This document shows, piece after piece, positions 17,430 through 25,440 of a DNA stretch of 64,000 bases. Where the stretch lies: the IMG/VR virus record IMGVR_UViG_3300042301_003612, positions 19,559 through 83,558 of that record; one strand, written 5' to 3'. The notes beneath the pieces were generated by a model. It searched no databases. It was not told the origin of the DNA and saw only the letters and a program-made list of their open reading frames with translations. The DNA comes from a virus. The translations under genes and the position numbers were made by a program. Each line of letters starts with the position of its first letter. The stretch's first letter is position 1.

Positions 17430-19802
17430 ATGGATTTATTTAATCCACCAATAGAATTTAATTATAAAATAATGAATAGTGAATTAGAGTTTGAAACTTT
17501 TGATAATCCATATGTACAAGTTGTATGGGATGATTATGCTGAAAATTTTACTCAAGAAAAGATTAAAAGTGTTAGACATTATTTCCAAAAAAAATACAAT
17601 ACGACTAATGTAAATGTTATTACTAAGACTAAGGCTAGTGATGATGTCACTCATACTGTTGACATATCTTTTAATATCTTGGACAAGAATTATCAGTCTG
17701 AATTAGTTAAAACATATCTAACATCTAAATCTTTAGAGAAGTATTTTGATGAGGTAATTCATCTTGATGGGATTGTTGATAATAAATTATTGGTTAATAA
17801 CAGTGAAGTTACCCCATTTAAACGATGGTTCATTAAGAACATTGAGTTCTCAAATTTCCTTTCATATGGTGAGAATCAGAAATTGGATTTTGAAAAATGT
17901 GATGGGATTACCGTAGTTGAGTCTAACCCACCAAATTTTGGAGGTAAAACAGTTTTAACTGTGGATTTATTATTGTTCTTATTCTTTAATGAGACTACTA
18001 AAACATCCAAAGCCGAAGAGGTCTTCAATCGATTCACCGATAAGAATAAAGTATCCGTTAAAGGAGAAATCATTATCGATGGTGATGAATATATAATTGT
18101 TAGACATATTGAAAGAAAAAAATCTAAGGCGGGAGAGTGGAATGTTAAAACTGAATTGGACTTTTTTAAAAAGTTGTCTGACGGTAGTTTACAAAACTTT
18201 ACAGGAGAACAAAGACGAGAAACAGAGGCGTTCATTAAAACTTCCATTGGGTCTAAAGAAGATTTCTTAATGACAATCTTAACTACTGCAACTAACTTAG
18301 AGGATTTAATTGATTCTAAACCAACTGCTAGAGGGCAAGTTTTGTCAAGATTCATGGGGTTAGATTTTCTTAAAAAGAAAGAAGAGGAGGGAAAGGAAAT
18401 CTACAGTGATTTCTCAAAATCAATGATGTCTAACATTTATAGTAGTGAAAAGTTAAAAACCGATAATGAAGATTATAATTCTAAAATAGTTGGGTTTAAT
18501 GAAGAGAACCAACAACTCCAAAAAGATTTAATTAATGTTCAGGAGAGAATCATTAAAGGTCAGGAATACAAAGATAATTTGTTAAAGAGTAAACATAATG
18601 ACATTGATAAAGAAATCAGTTTACTTTCCCCTGATAAAGTAATTTTGGATATAACAACTCTTAAAAGTCAAAGACAAGGTGTTGAAAAACAATTTTCCGA
18701 AATAAAAGTTGTTGAACCATCATCTTTTTATCATGAGGATGAACATGATAAAGTTAAAGAAGACTACAATGAGGAGTATAAGAAAAAAGTTGAGGTTGAC
18801 CATAAAATAAAAACTATTGAGGATTTGAAGAGTTCTGTTGATGGCGGAATTAAATGTGAACATTGTGGAATTAATTTAATGATGGCATCAATTACCCAAT
18901 CTAAAATTGCCGAACTTGATGGTTATATTAAGCATAAAGACCAAATTTCGGAGTTAATGCAGGTTTTATTAGGCAAAGAACAAAGTTTCGTACAACTTAA
19001 AAAAGAGTTTGATGAGTATGAAAAAAACAAACTAATAAAAGAAAAATACGAACTTAGTATTGAATCGTTTGATTTAAAAATTAAAAGACTCCAAGAGAAG
19101 TTAACAAAATATAATGAGTTACAGGATAAGATAACATCCAACGAAAAAATTGAAACCCAATTAATTAAAGCGGGTTTACGTTTAGATGACCTTGATGTTG
19201 AAAAAAGTAACACAACAAAAAAAATAAACAGTAACGATTATCAAATCCAAACGTATAAAGATAAGATTGAACAAAATTTAAAAACAATTGTTAAGATTGG
19301 TGAAGAGGCGGAACGAGAAAAAATCTACAAAATTTATTTGGAAATATATGGTAAAAACGGAGTATCAAAAATGATTATGAAAACGATGATGCCGTTAATC
19401 AATTCTGAATTACAAAGGTTGTTGGAGAATAGTTCTCATTTCAGATTGGAAGTTAATATTAATGATAAGAACGAAGTTGAGTTCCTGATGATTGATAACA
19501 ATACTCAGGTAGAAAAACTTATGGCCTCAGGTTCAGGTTACGAAAGAACAATCGCCTCTTTAGCGTTAAGAGCTGTATTAAGTAAAATTTGTTCATTACC
19601 TAAACCAAATATTGTGGTATTTGATGAAGTCTTTGGTAAAATATCTAACGATAACTTGGATATGGTTTCCGAGTTCTTTACAAAGATTAAAGAATATTTT
19701 GAAAAAATATTTGTTATAACACATAACCCATTGGTGACCAACTGGTCTGATAATGTGGTTAAGATTAGGAAGGAAGAAAATATTAGTTTTGTGTCACAAT
19801 AA
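17430..19802 (+). CDS. gp46/SbcC/Rad50-like recombination ATPase
   Basis: 790 residues. The P-loop region is at NFGGKTVLT (Gly171, Gly172, Lys173, Thr174). Long coiled-coil arms flank a zinc hook KCEHCG (Cys476, Cys479), followed by an ABC signature ASGSGYERTIASLALR, Walker B NIVVFDEVF (about 727-735) and an H-loop VITHNP. It pairs with the gp47-like nuclease to process DNA ends. The P-loop is unusual: the first Gly of GxxxxGK(T) is replaced (PPNFGGKT). A long N-terminal extension of about 130 residues precedes the ATPase domain. Confidence 0.85.
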   Translation: MDLFNPPIEFNYKIMNSELEFETFDNPYVQVVWDDYAENFTQEKIKSVRHYFQKKYNTTNVNVITKTKASDDVTHTVDISFNILDKNYQSELVKTYLTSKSLEKYFDEVIHLDGIVDNKLLVNNSEVTPFKRWFIKNIEFSNFLSYGENQKLDFEKCDGITVVESNPPNFGGKTVLTVDLLLFLFFNETTKTSKAEEVFNRFTDKNKVSVKGEIIIDGDEYIIVRHIERKKSKAGEWNVKTELDFFKKLSDGSLQNFTGEQRRETEAFIKTSIGSKEDFLMTILTTATNLEDLIDSKPTARGQVLSRFMGLDFLKKKEEEGKEIYSDFSKSMMSNIYSSEKLKTDNEDYNSKIVGFNEENQQLQKDLINVQERIIKGQEYKDNLLKSKHNDIDKEISLLSPDKVILDITTLKSQRQGVEKQFSEIKVVEPSSFYHEDEHDKVKEDYNEEYKKKVEVDHKIKTIEDLKSSVDGGIKCEHCGINLMMASITQSKIAELDGYIKHKDQISELMQVLLGKEQSFVQLKKEFDEYEKNKLIKEKYELSIESFDLKIKRLQEKLTKYNELQDKITSNEKIETQLIKAGLRLDDLDVEKSNTTKKINSNDYQIQTYKDKIEQNLKTIVKIGEEAEREKIYKIYLEIYGKNGVSKMIMKTMMPLINSELQRLLENSSHFRLEVNINDKNEVEFLMIDNNTQVEKLMASGSGYERTIASLALRAVLSKICSLPKPNIVVFDEVFGKISNDNLDMVSEFFTKIKEYFEKIFVITHNPLVTNWSDNVVKIRKEENISFVSQ

Positions 19803-19833
19803 TTTGATATTAACTAAATAATTTGTAATTTTG
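19803..19833 (+). promoter_or_regulatory. Bacteroidota-type promoter
   Basis: TTTG at 19803-19806, 19 bases, then TAATTTTG at 19826-19833, matching TTTG-N-TAnnTTTG. It precedes the ATG at 19846 and would drive the two-gene unit ending in the sigma factor. Confidence 0.6.
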
Positions 19834-19845
19834 TAAAAAAAACAT

Positions 19846-20400
19846 ATGAATGATAGATTAACTAGTTATATTTTATTTGTCTTTGCTAAACACGATGAAC
19901 AGGAAGAGTTTATAACATCGTTAGCTGAGGAACTATCGGTCATATCCGATTCATTAAATATAAAATTTTATTATGGGCCCGAATCTGGTATATTTACTTT
20001 TGATACCAAAGATGATTTCTCGGTTATTAAAGAATATATGGATATAATGTTTTGTGAAAGTAAAATTGTTTATATGTTGTTACCATATGACCATGACAAA
20101 ATATCAGTTGGTTTTTCGGATGATATTTATAACCACTTATTTACACAAAATGTTGGTAAAAATATATCAAGTTTTGAATCTGAGTCGCAAAAAACGTTAA
20201 GTGAAGAATTAAAAAGTAGAGTTGATTTATTTTTTGATAAGATAATTGACGATGAGGACGATGATGAGGATGAGATTAAAAAAATTAAATCTAAACTTTC
20301 AGTTCCTTCTTTAGATGACTTACTTGATAAAATAAATGATAAAGGCCTTGTATCATTAACAAAAAAAGAACTATCTTTGCTAAAACAATACTCTAAATAA
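19846..20400 (+). CDS. Hypothetical protein upstream of sigma factor
   Basis: 184 residues. An N-terminal alpha/beta region is followed by a very acidic stretch (DDEDDDEDEI, about 141-150). The C-terminal tail PSLDDLLDKINDKGLVSLTK (about 159-178) resembles the short motif at the end of Bacteroidota rhomboid-family proteins (recalled as DUF6576). Five bases separate it from the sigma-factor gene. By position it may be a sigma cofactor or anti-sigma protein, comparable to T4 gp33 beside gp55, but nothing in the sequence proves that. Confidence 0.6.
   Translation: MNDRLTSYILFVFAKHDEQEEFITSLAEELSVISDSLNIKFYYGPESGIFTFDTKDDFSVIKEYMDIMFCESKIVYMLLPYDHDKISVGFSDDIYNHLFTQNVGKNISSFESESQKTLSEELKSRVDLFFDKIIDDEDDDEDEIKKIKSKLSVPSLDDLLDKINDKGLVSLTKKELSLLKQYSK
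20348..20379 (+). promoter_or_regulatory. Bacteroidota-type promoter for sigma gene
   Basis: TTG at 20348-20350, 21 bases, TATCTTTG at 20372-20379. It lies inside the end of the preceding gene, 26 bases before the sigma-factor ATG. Confidence 0.55.
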
Positions 20401-20405
20401 AAAAT

Positions 20406-21206
20406 ATGAAAGAAAAAAGCTCATCAATTTCAATTAACCAAGAAGAGATACAAATATATCTTAAGGACATTCGTAAAATAAAAGTTATGACTCCTGAAAG
20501 GGAGAGAGAACTTGCAAAGATGATAGCTACTGAGGGTATTACCCAAAGAGAAAAAGATGCAATTCACAAAGAACTTTTAGAAGGTAATTTACGTTTTGTA
20601 ATTACAGTGGCAAAACAATATCAAAATCAAGGATTAGATTTTCCTGATTTAATAGCCGAAGGTAATTTAGGGCTAATGAAAGCCATTAATAATTTTGATT
20701 GGTCTAAAAACCTTAGATTTATTTCTTATGCGGTTTGGTGGGTTAAACAATCAATCTTACAGTCTTTAAATGACAACTCAAGAACAATTAGATTACCTGT
20801 TAATGTTGTTCAAGATTTACATCGAGCAAAAAAAGAGGTTGAATCTAATGGTGCTCAACTAGATGATAAATTCCAAAGGTTACCATCGATGATTGATTTG
20901 GATATGAATATTAACGAAGATGGTGATACTTTAATTGATATTATTAAGAATGACCAAGCGGAGATGCCTGATGAGATATTTAATAGTAAGGATATGTTAA
21001 AGTCAAAACTATTAAATCTTCTTGATTTTTTAGATGAAAGAGAAAAAGTGATTATTGAAGATTATTTTGGATTAACAGGGACACCAAGAACTTTAGAGGA
21101 TATAGGTGGTGATTTTAACTTAACAAAGGAGAGAGTTCGTCAGATAAAACAAAAGGCTTTAAGGAAAATAAGAAATGAAAGTGATTGTTTATACGATTAT
21201 ATGTAA
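20406..21206 (+). CDS. Sigma-70 family factor, primary (RpoD) type
   Basis: 266 residues, near the usual length of Bacteroidota RpoD. Region 1.2 is EIQIYLKDIRKI. Regions 2.1-2.4 include NLRFVITVAKQYQNQGL, then DLIAEGNLGLMKA and FISYAVWWVKQSILQSL, close to the host-type sequence. Region 4.2 has a helix-turn-helix, TLEDIGGDFNLTKERVRQIK. It would direct host RNA polymerase to TAnnTTTG-like promoters, or to phage variants of them. It is more like a housekeeping sigma than the short T4 gp55 late sigma. Ends in a strong terminator. Confidence 0.88.
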   Translation: MKEKSSSISINQEEIQIYLKDIRKIKVMTPERERELAKMIATEGITQREKDAIHKELLEGNLRFVITVAKQYQNQGLDFPDLIAEGNLGLMKAINNFDWSKNLRFISYAVWWVKQSILQSLNDNSRTIRLPVNVVQDLHRAKKEVESNGAQLDDKFQRLPSMIDLDMNINEDGDTLIDIIKNDQAEMPDEIFNSKDMLKSKLLNLLDFLDEREKVIIEDYFGLTGTPRTLEDIGGDFNLTKERVRQIKQKALRKIRNESDCLYDYM

Positions 21207-21213
21207 AAAAAAG

Positions 21214-21248
21214 AAAACCTTCTATTTATTAAGATAGAAGGTTTTTTA
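21214..21248 (+). terminator. Intrinsic terminator after sigma gene
   Basis: AAAACCTTCTAT and ATAGAAGGTTTT pair as a 12-base stem with an eight-base loop, followed by T residues. Confidence 0.88.
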
Positions 21249-21272
21249 CTTTTATAAAAAAAACAAAATATT

Positions 21273-21563
21273 ATGAAAGCAATTTTAAATTTTATTGACA
21301 CTTGGGGAGTTAGAATCATTACATTATTAATATTAATTATCTTTTTTAAAACTTGTTCGACTAATGGAAAAGTTGAAAAAGTTCAAAAAAGTGTAGTGGA
21401 GACTAACATTAAAGTAGATTCATTATCACTTGAATTACAAAAACAAATTAAGATTGAAGGTCTTAAATCTGAAAAAAGAATGATTCAATCTACTGATAGA
21501 AAAATTATGGATGTTAACAGACAGACAGAAATTGATAAAGAAATATCTCAACTTGATAAATGA
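21273..21563 (+). CDS. Small membrane protein with coiled coil
   Basis: 96 residues. A hydrophobic segment at about 13-27 (RIITLLILIIFF) is followed by a charged helical domain. The stop overlaps the next start by four bases (ATGA), suggesting translational coupling. Could be an i-spanin-type lysis protein given its distance to the amidase, but this is not established. Confidence 0.6.
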   Translation: MKAILNFIDTWGVRIITLLILIIFFKTCSTNGKVEKVQKSVVETNIKVDSLSLELQKQIKIEGLKSEKRMIQSTDRKIMDVNRQTEIDKEISQLDK

Positions 21564-22432
21564 AAATAATTTTTTCATGGATTAAATCCAACCCAATTAG
21601 GGCTATGTTTTTATTCCCGATTATATTAGTTGGGATTATTTCTATTTCCCACGTAGTCTCTTGGTATGATTTAGCGAATCCACTTAGTTGGGCAATCTAC
21701 CTATCAATAGCTATAGAGATTGGCGCTATGACGGCATTGATTGCGGCAACAAATCGAATTAAAGGTGGGGTGTGGTTTATGTTTGGGTTAGTTACTTTTG
21801 TACAAATGATTGGTAATATATTTTTTTCTTATAAAGAAATTGACTCCAACGGGGAATTATTCAAATCTTGGGTAGAACTTACTGGCCCAATATGGGAAGG
21901 TTTAGGTTCTGACATTACAGATGTTGTATCATTGAAAAGATGGTTAGCATTTTTAGAAGGTGGTTTATTACCAATAATATCTTTAACCTCATTACATTTT
22001 TTCATTAAATACGATGAAGGTAATAGGACTGTTGTTGAACCTGAAGTGTTTGAAAAAATTGTTGAAGTAATTAAAGAAGATTCAGAGAGGGACACCAATG
22101 TCCCTCACAAAGAAGATACCATACATGATACTATACATGATGAGATTGAGATTCCTGAAAGTTATTTAACACATCATACCACACATTATACCCCTCAAGT
22201 CGAAACAATTGTAGTTGAAAAAATTGTTGAGGTACCTGTTGAGGTTATTAAAGAAGTGGAGAAAATTGTTGAGGTACTTGTTGAGGTTATTAAAGAAGTA
22301 CCTGTTGAAGTAATTAGAGAAGTTGAGGTTATTAAAGAAGTATTTGTTGAGGTTATTAAAGAAGTTGAGGTCACAACAACCACAACAACTGAAGATAATA
22401 TTAAAAGATTAAGTTATATAAAACCTGATTAA
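21560..22432 (+). CDS. Four-segment membrane protein with VEVIKEV tail
   Basis: 290 residues. About four transmembrane segments lie in residues 12-160. A His/Thr-rich linker then leads to a C-terminal tail with repeated Val-Glu-Val-Ile-Lys-Glu-Val units (about 213-275) and a run of Thr. The tail is almost the same as that in the protein at 16164. The hydrophobic part matches no family I recognise. A role at the membrane during lysis or superinfection exclusion is possible; the tail suggests self-association or binding to the other repeat protein. Confidence 0.65.
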   Translation: MKIIFSWIKSNPIRAMFLFPIILVGIISISHVVSWYDLANPLSWAIYLSIAIEIGAMTALIAATNRIKGGVWFMFGLVTFVQMIGNIFFSYKEIDSNGELFKSWVELTGPIWEGLGSDITDVVSLKRWLAFLEGGLLPIISLTSLHFFIKYDEGNRTVVEPEVFEKIVEVIKEDSERDTNVPHKEDTIHDTIHDEIEIPESYLTHHTTHYTPQVETIVVEKIVEVPVEVIKEVEKIVEVLVEVIKEVPVEVIREVEVIKEVFVEVIKEVEVTTTTTTEDNIKRLSYIKPD

Positions 22433-22463
22433 GATAACTAAATAAAATTTTAAGTTATATGTT

Positions 22464-23069
22464 ATGTTTGATATAATTAACTACAAAAAATTTAAACCTA
22501 AGGGTAAACAAAAGAAAAAATATCAAATAATACTAACCCACACCTCAAGGAACGTTACAGATTATTTAAACTCTATTAAGTATAGATACTCGGGAAATTA
22601 TCCTAAAATCCCAAACTATATTATAACTATGGATGGAAAAGTATTACAACTATTAGACAATACGGAACACACCCAATACTTTGAAGAACCTAATATTAAT
22701 AGGAATTCAATTATCATTTCATTAGAAAATTTAGGATGGTTACAAAAAGAACCGTTAAAAGACTATTACGTTAACTGGATTGGTGATATTTATAAAGGTA
22801 ATGTGTTTGAGAAAAAATGGAGAGACTATTTTTTTTGGCAACCTTATACCGATATCCAAGTACAGAATACAAGTATATTGTGTAATATATTGTTTAAAGA
22901 AATGTCTATAAAACCAATGATTGTTGGGCACAACACAAAAATAAATGGTATTGAAAAATATGAAGGTGTGGTCACTAAAAGTAATTTTGATTTGAATTTT
23001 ACTGATGTTAGTCCATCTTTTAATTTTGAAAAATTTTTAAAAAAAATTAATAATGAAAAAAATTGTTAA
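22464..23069 (+). CDS. N-acetylmuramoyl-L-alanine amidase (endolysin)
   Basis: 201 residues with an Amidase_2/PGRP fold. IILTHTSR supplies the first zinc ligand (His26), IISLENLGW is the central strand with a catalytic-type Glu88, IVGHNTKI gives His156, and the third ligand position is FTDVSPSF (Asp181), as in amidases with an Asp ligand. It cleaves peptidoglycan between MurNAc and the stem peptide. No signal peptide, so it would need a holin or similar to cross the inner membrane. Membrane and spanin-like genes nearby form a lysis cluster. Confidence 0.8.
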   Translation: MFDIINYKKFKPKGKQKKKYQIILTHTSRNVTDYLNSIKYRYSGNYPKIPNYIITMDGKVLQLLDNTEHTQYFEEPNINRNSIIISLENLGWLQKEPLKDYYVNWIGDIYKGNVFEKKWRDYFFWQPYTDIQVQNTSILCNILFKEMSIKPMIVGHNTKINGIEKYEGVVTKSNFDLNFTDVSPSFNFEKFLKKINNEKNC

Positions 23070-23361
23070 ATTAAATGAATCTGAATTAATAAATTTTATT
23101 AAAAAATTTATTGCTGAAGAAGAATCTGAAGATGATTTTAATGATAATAATTTTACGGTTGAACCTAATGTTAATATGATACCAAGAGAAAAACAACTAC
23201 AAGGTATGTTTGGTAAATATGAAGACCAAGTCCCAAATGATGTTTTAAGGTATTTAAGAAAAAATCCACAACTAATTATGAACCGATTAGTTAAAATTTA
23301 TGGGGATAAATTTTTAGAGTTTGCCGAAAAAGCTTACATTAAGAACTATAAAATAAAATAA
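23053..23361 (+). CDS. Leader-bearing candidate internal virion protein
   Basis: 102 residues; the start lies 17 bases inside the end of the amidase gene. The first 22 residues (KLNESELINFIKKFIAEEES) are the clearest example of a leader shared by many proteins here. The segment F-I-A-E is identical to the end of the T4 internal-protein targeting peptide, which is cleaved after Glu. The rest is a small helical domain (NDVLRYLRKNPQLIMNRLVK). I infer a prohead-packaged protein. Confidence 0.65.
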   Translation: MKKIVKLNESELINFIKKFIAEEESEDDFNDNNFTVEPNVNMIPREKQLQGMFGKYEDQVPNDVLRYLRKNPQLIMNRLVKIYGDKFLEFAEKAYIKNYKIK

Positions 23362-23383
23362 TATTTAAATTAATTAAAATACA

Positions 23384-23980
23384 ATGAATAATTCGCACGA
23401 TGAAATTAAAAATTTATTAAAAGCCTCTAGAAAATTATTAAATAATGAGACTATTAATGAAGATATCCGTAGACAATATGGGGTATTAACCGAACAAGGT
23501 GTTGACATGACTGACGATAATGTTACTAAAAAACTTAATATTACACAATCTGTTGAAGACGAAATAGATGATAATACAGAATCCTCAAAAGATAAAACAC
23601 AAGGGTATAGAATATCTGGTGGTGTATTGGTTTTACATGGTAAAACCCAAACTGAATTAGAATTAACAACTGATGAAAAAACTGCATTCCAAGAAACTAT
23701 GGATGAGTTTGTTACTGGGGTTTCTGATTTAGTTGATTTTAATAAGTTAAATGTATTCCCAAACAATGTTGAATGGTCGGGTAAAATAATTGATTTTGAT
23801 ATTGAGTTTTTTTTCACAATTGGCGAAGAAAATGGAGTTTATATTAATGGACAAATGATTAAGGTAGATGATAAATTTTTAGATATGGTTAATAAATTAA
23901 AAACTTTTTATGAAAAGTTTAAATCAAAATGGGCTAAAATTATGGCATCAAGAAAAAAAACAAAAAAAACCGAAGAATAA
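23384..23980 (+). CDS. Hypothetical virion- or assembly-associated protein
   Basis: 198 residues. Helical N-terminus (DEIKNLLKASRKLLNNE) with RRQYGVLTEQG (about 30-40), an acidic linker, a beta-rich middle (GYRISGGVLVLHGKTQ) and a Lys-rich C-terminus. No recognised family. Location between two leader-bearing or structural genes suggests capsid assembly. The stop overlaps the next start by one base. Confidence 0.55.
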   Translation: MNNSHDEIKNLLKASRKLLNNETINEDIRRQYGVLTEQGVDMTDDNVTKKLNITQSVEDEIDDNTESSKDKTQGYRISGGVLVLHGKTQTELELTTDEKTAFQETMDEFVTGVSDLVDFNKLNVFPNNVEWSGKIIDFDIEFFFTIGEENGVYINGQMIKVDDKFLDMVNKLKTFYEKFKSKWAKIMASRKKTKKTEE

Positions 23981-24321
23981 TGAAAAAATTTTTTAATGAA
24001 CAAACAATTTTATTATTAATTATTGCCGTATTGGCAATTTGGAATATATTCAACACTAACAGTATTAAAACGGATGTTGATTCATATAAAGATAAGATAA
24101 AGACAATTCAAGTACAAGTAGACTCTGTCCAAACGGTAAATAAAGAAATTGATGGAAAAATTGGTAAAGTTGACAAAAAAATTGTTAATGTTACTAAAGA
24201 GATTCATCATATTGATAATACAATAACAATAGTAAAAAATAACACAAATGAAAAAATTAATACTGCTGACAATTTTGGCGTTAACGAGCTTGAATTGTTT
24301 TTCGCAAACAGGTACCAATAA
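23980..24321 (+). CDS. i-spanin-like membrane coiled-coil protein
   Basis: 113 residues. A single transmembrane segment (about 10-24, ILLLIIAVLAIWNIF) is followed by a long extracytoplasmic coiled coil (DSYKDKIKTIQVQVDSVQ...). This is the topology of an inner-membrane spanin. It overlaps the next gene by 74 bases in another frame, as Rz and Rz1 genes do. Close to the amidase. The coiled-coil protein alone could have other roles. Confidence 0.6.
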   Translation: MKKFFNEQTILLLIIAVLAIWNIFNTNSIKTDVDSYKDKIKTIQVQVDSVQTVNKEIDGKIGKVDKKIVNVTKEIHHIDNTITIVKNNTNEKINTADNFGVNELELFFANRYQ

Positions 24322-24670
24322 AGAATCAGACACCACTAAAGTTGTTTTAACTAAAGAGGTTGCTAAACAAATTGTGAAAGACTTGATTAGGCTAGATGGA
24401 TGTCAAGAAGAGTTAAAATTAACTCAAAATAAAATTATTAAACTTGAAGAAAGAGAAATTCAAAAAGATACAATCATTTCTTTATTGAGAGATAAAGATA
24501 AGAATAACCAATTTGTTATTACTCAAAAAGATAAACAATTACAAATATCTGACGAGTTATCTAAAAGTTTAGGTAAAGAATTAAAAAGTTCTAAACGTAC
24601 CACTTCCTTATATAAATTAGGAACTTTAGTTGGGATTATATCAACATCACTTTTATTAATTATTAAATAA
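24248..24670 (+). CDS. Exported coiled-coil protein, spanin candidate
   Basis: 140 residues. An N-terminal signal peptide (MKKLILLTILALTSLNCFSQ) has the flavobacterial FSQ ending and a Cys at 17, although the residues before it are not a standard lipobox. A coiled coil follows and a C-terminal transmembrane segment (LGTLVGIISTSLLLIIK). Signal or lipid anchor plus C-terminal membrane segment is the layout of unimolecular spanins. The start is nested in the end of the preceding coiled-coil gene. Role in outer-membrane disruption is inferred. Confidence 0.6.
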   Translation: MKKLILLTILALTSLNCFSQTGTNKESDTTKVVLTKEVAKQIVKDLIRLDGCQEELKLTQNKIIKLEEREIQKDTIISLLRDKDKNNQFVITQKDKQLQISDELSKSLGKELKSSKRTTSLYKLGTLVGIISTSLLLIIK

Positions 24671-24671
24671 C

Positions 24672-25403
24672 ATGAAAATTAAAGAAACATATTCTGGTGA
24701 CCTAAAAACTAAAATGGCGGATGAAATGAGTAAAACAGGTGTTTTCTCACAAGGTTCAGACGCGGTCCAAACTGCAAACTCTTTTATTAGAAGTATACCT
24801 GAAAGTAAAAACAAAAAAGAAGAGATTATTCGTAAACCATTAAAGAAAGGTTTTACCAATAAGTTAGTTAGTACTAAAAAAATAACAAAACCTATAGGCA
24901 AATTAACTATGGGAATGCCAATAATGGGTGAAAAAAAAACAGAATCAACAGAATCAACAGGTTCAGGTTCTGCGGGAGGATTCTCAGAGCCATTATTCTC
25001 AACAACTAAAAAAGAAATGGAAGAAAATACGTTCAAAGCCCCAAAACTAACTATGTTTTCGGATGAAAAACCAAAACTTAAAAAAGTTGAGGCGACAGAA
25101 GCTACAGGTTCATCATCTTCAGGTGCTTATGAAACCAATGCGGCTTGGGCAAAATCCACAAGTAAAAAAGATTGGAGAGGTAAATCTAAACCTCAAATAC
25201 CTGGAGGTAAGTTCGTCCAAGTTAAAGAGAAGTGTAAAAAATTCCCATACTGTAATCAAGGAGATATTAAAGCTTTAAAAATATTTGAAAACAATACTGT
25301 TAAAAAAGTGATTACAAATATTAGTAAAAAACATAACATAAGTGAAAACGTGATTAAAACGATACTATCTTATGAGTATGAAAATAGTAAATCTAACAAA
25401 TAA
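24672..25403 (+). CDS. Probable virion protein with Cys motif
   Basis: 243 residues. Long Lys/Ser/Thr-rich and probably disordered regions, with two similar 'TEATGSSSSGAYETNAAW' and 'TESTGSGSAGGF' segments. A more conserved C-terminal domain follows: PGGKFVQVKEKCKKFPYCNQ (about 180-199) and a helical end. This C-terminal pattern recalls uncharacterised structural proteins of large marine myophages; I cannot confirm the family. Ends 38 bases before the next gene. Confidence 0.55.
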   Translation: MKIKETYSGDLKTKMADEMSKTGVFSQGSDAVQTANSFIRSIPESKNKKEEIIRKPLKKGFTNKLVSTKKITKPIGKLTMGMPIMGEKKTESTESTGSGSAGGFSEPLFSTTKKEMEENTFKAPKLTMFSDEKPKLKKVEATEATGSSSSGAYETNAAWAKSTSKKDWRGKSKPQIPGGKFVQVKEKCKKFPYCNQGDIKALKIFENNTVKKVITNISKKHNISENVIKTILSYEYENSKSNK

Positions 25404-25418
25404 ACTGAAATATTTAGA

Positions 25419-25426
25419 TATTTATA
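25419..25426 (+). promoter_or_regulatory. Late-promoter-like element TATTTATA
   Basis: GATATTTATATTAAAAAC upstream of the ATG at 25441; near-identical context to the one at 31509. Confidence 0.55.
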
Positions 25427-25440
25427 TTAAAAACAAGAAA

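Noticed and set aside
17876-18355. A 159-codon minus-strand frame opposite gp46
   Set aside because: gp46 motifs on the plus strand are unambiguous; the reverse frame has no recognisable features and no start signals.
22195-22383. Minus-strand frame of Ser-Thr-Leu-Ile repeats
   Set aside because: Antisense of the VEVIKEV tail of the membrane protein; the repetition is a consequence of the sense repeat.
23374-23817. A 147-codon minus-strand frame opposite the gene at 23384
   Set aside because: The plus-strand frame fits the co-directional run with a proper start and coupling to the next gene; the reverse is Ser/Leu-rich as expected for antisense of an acidic/Lys-rich gene.
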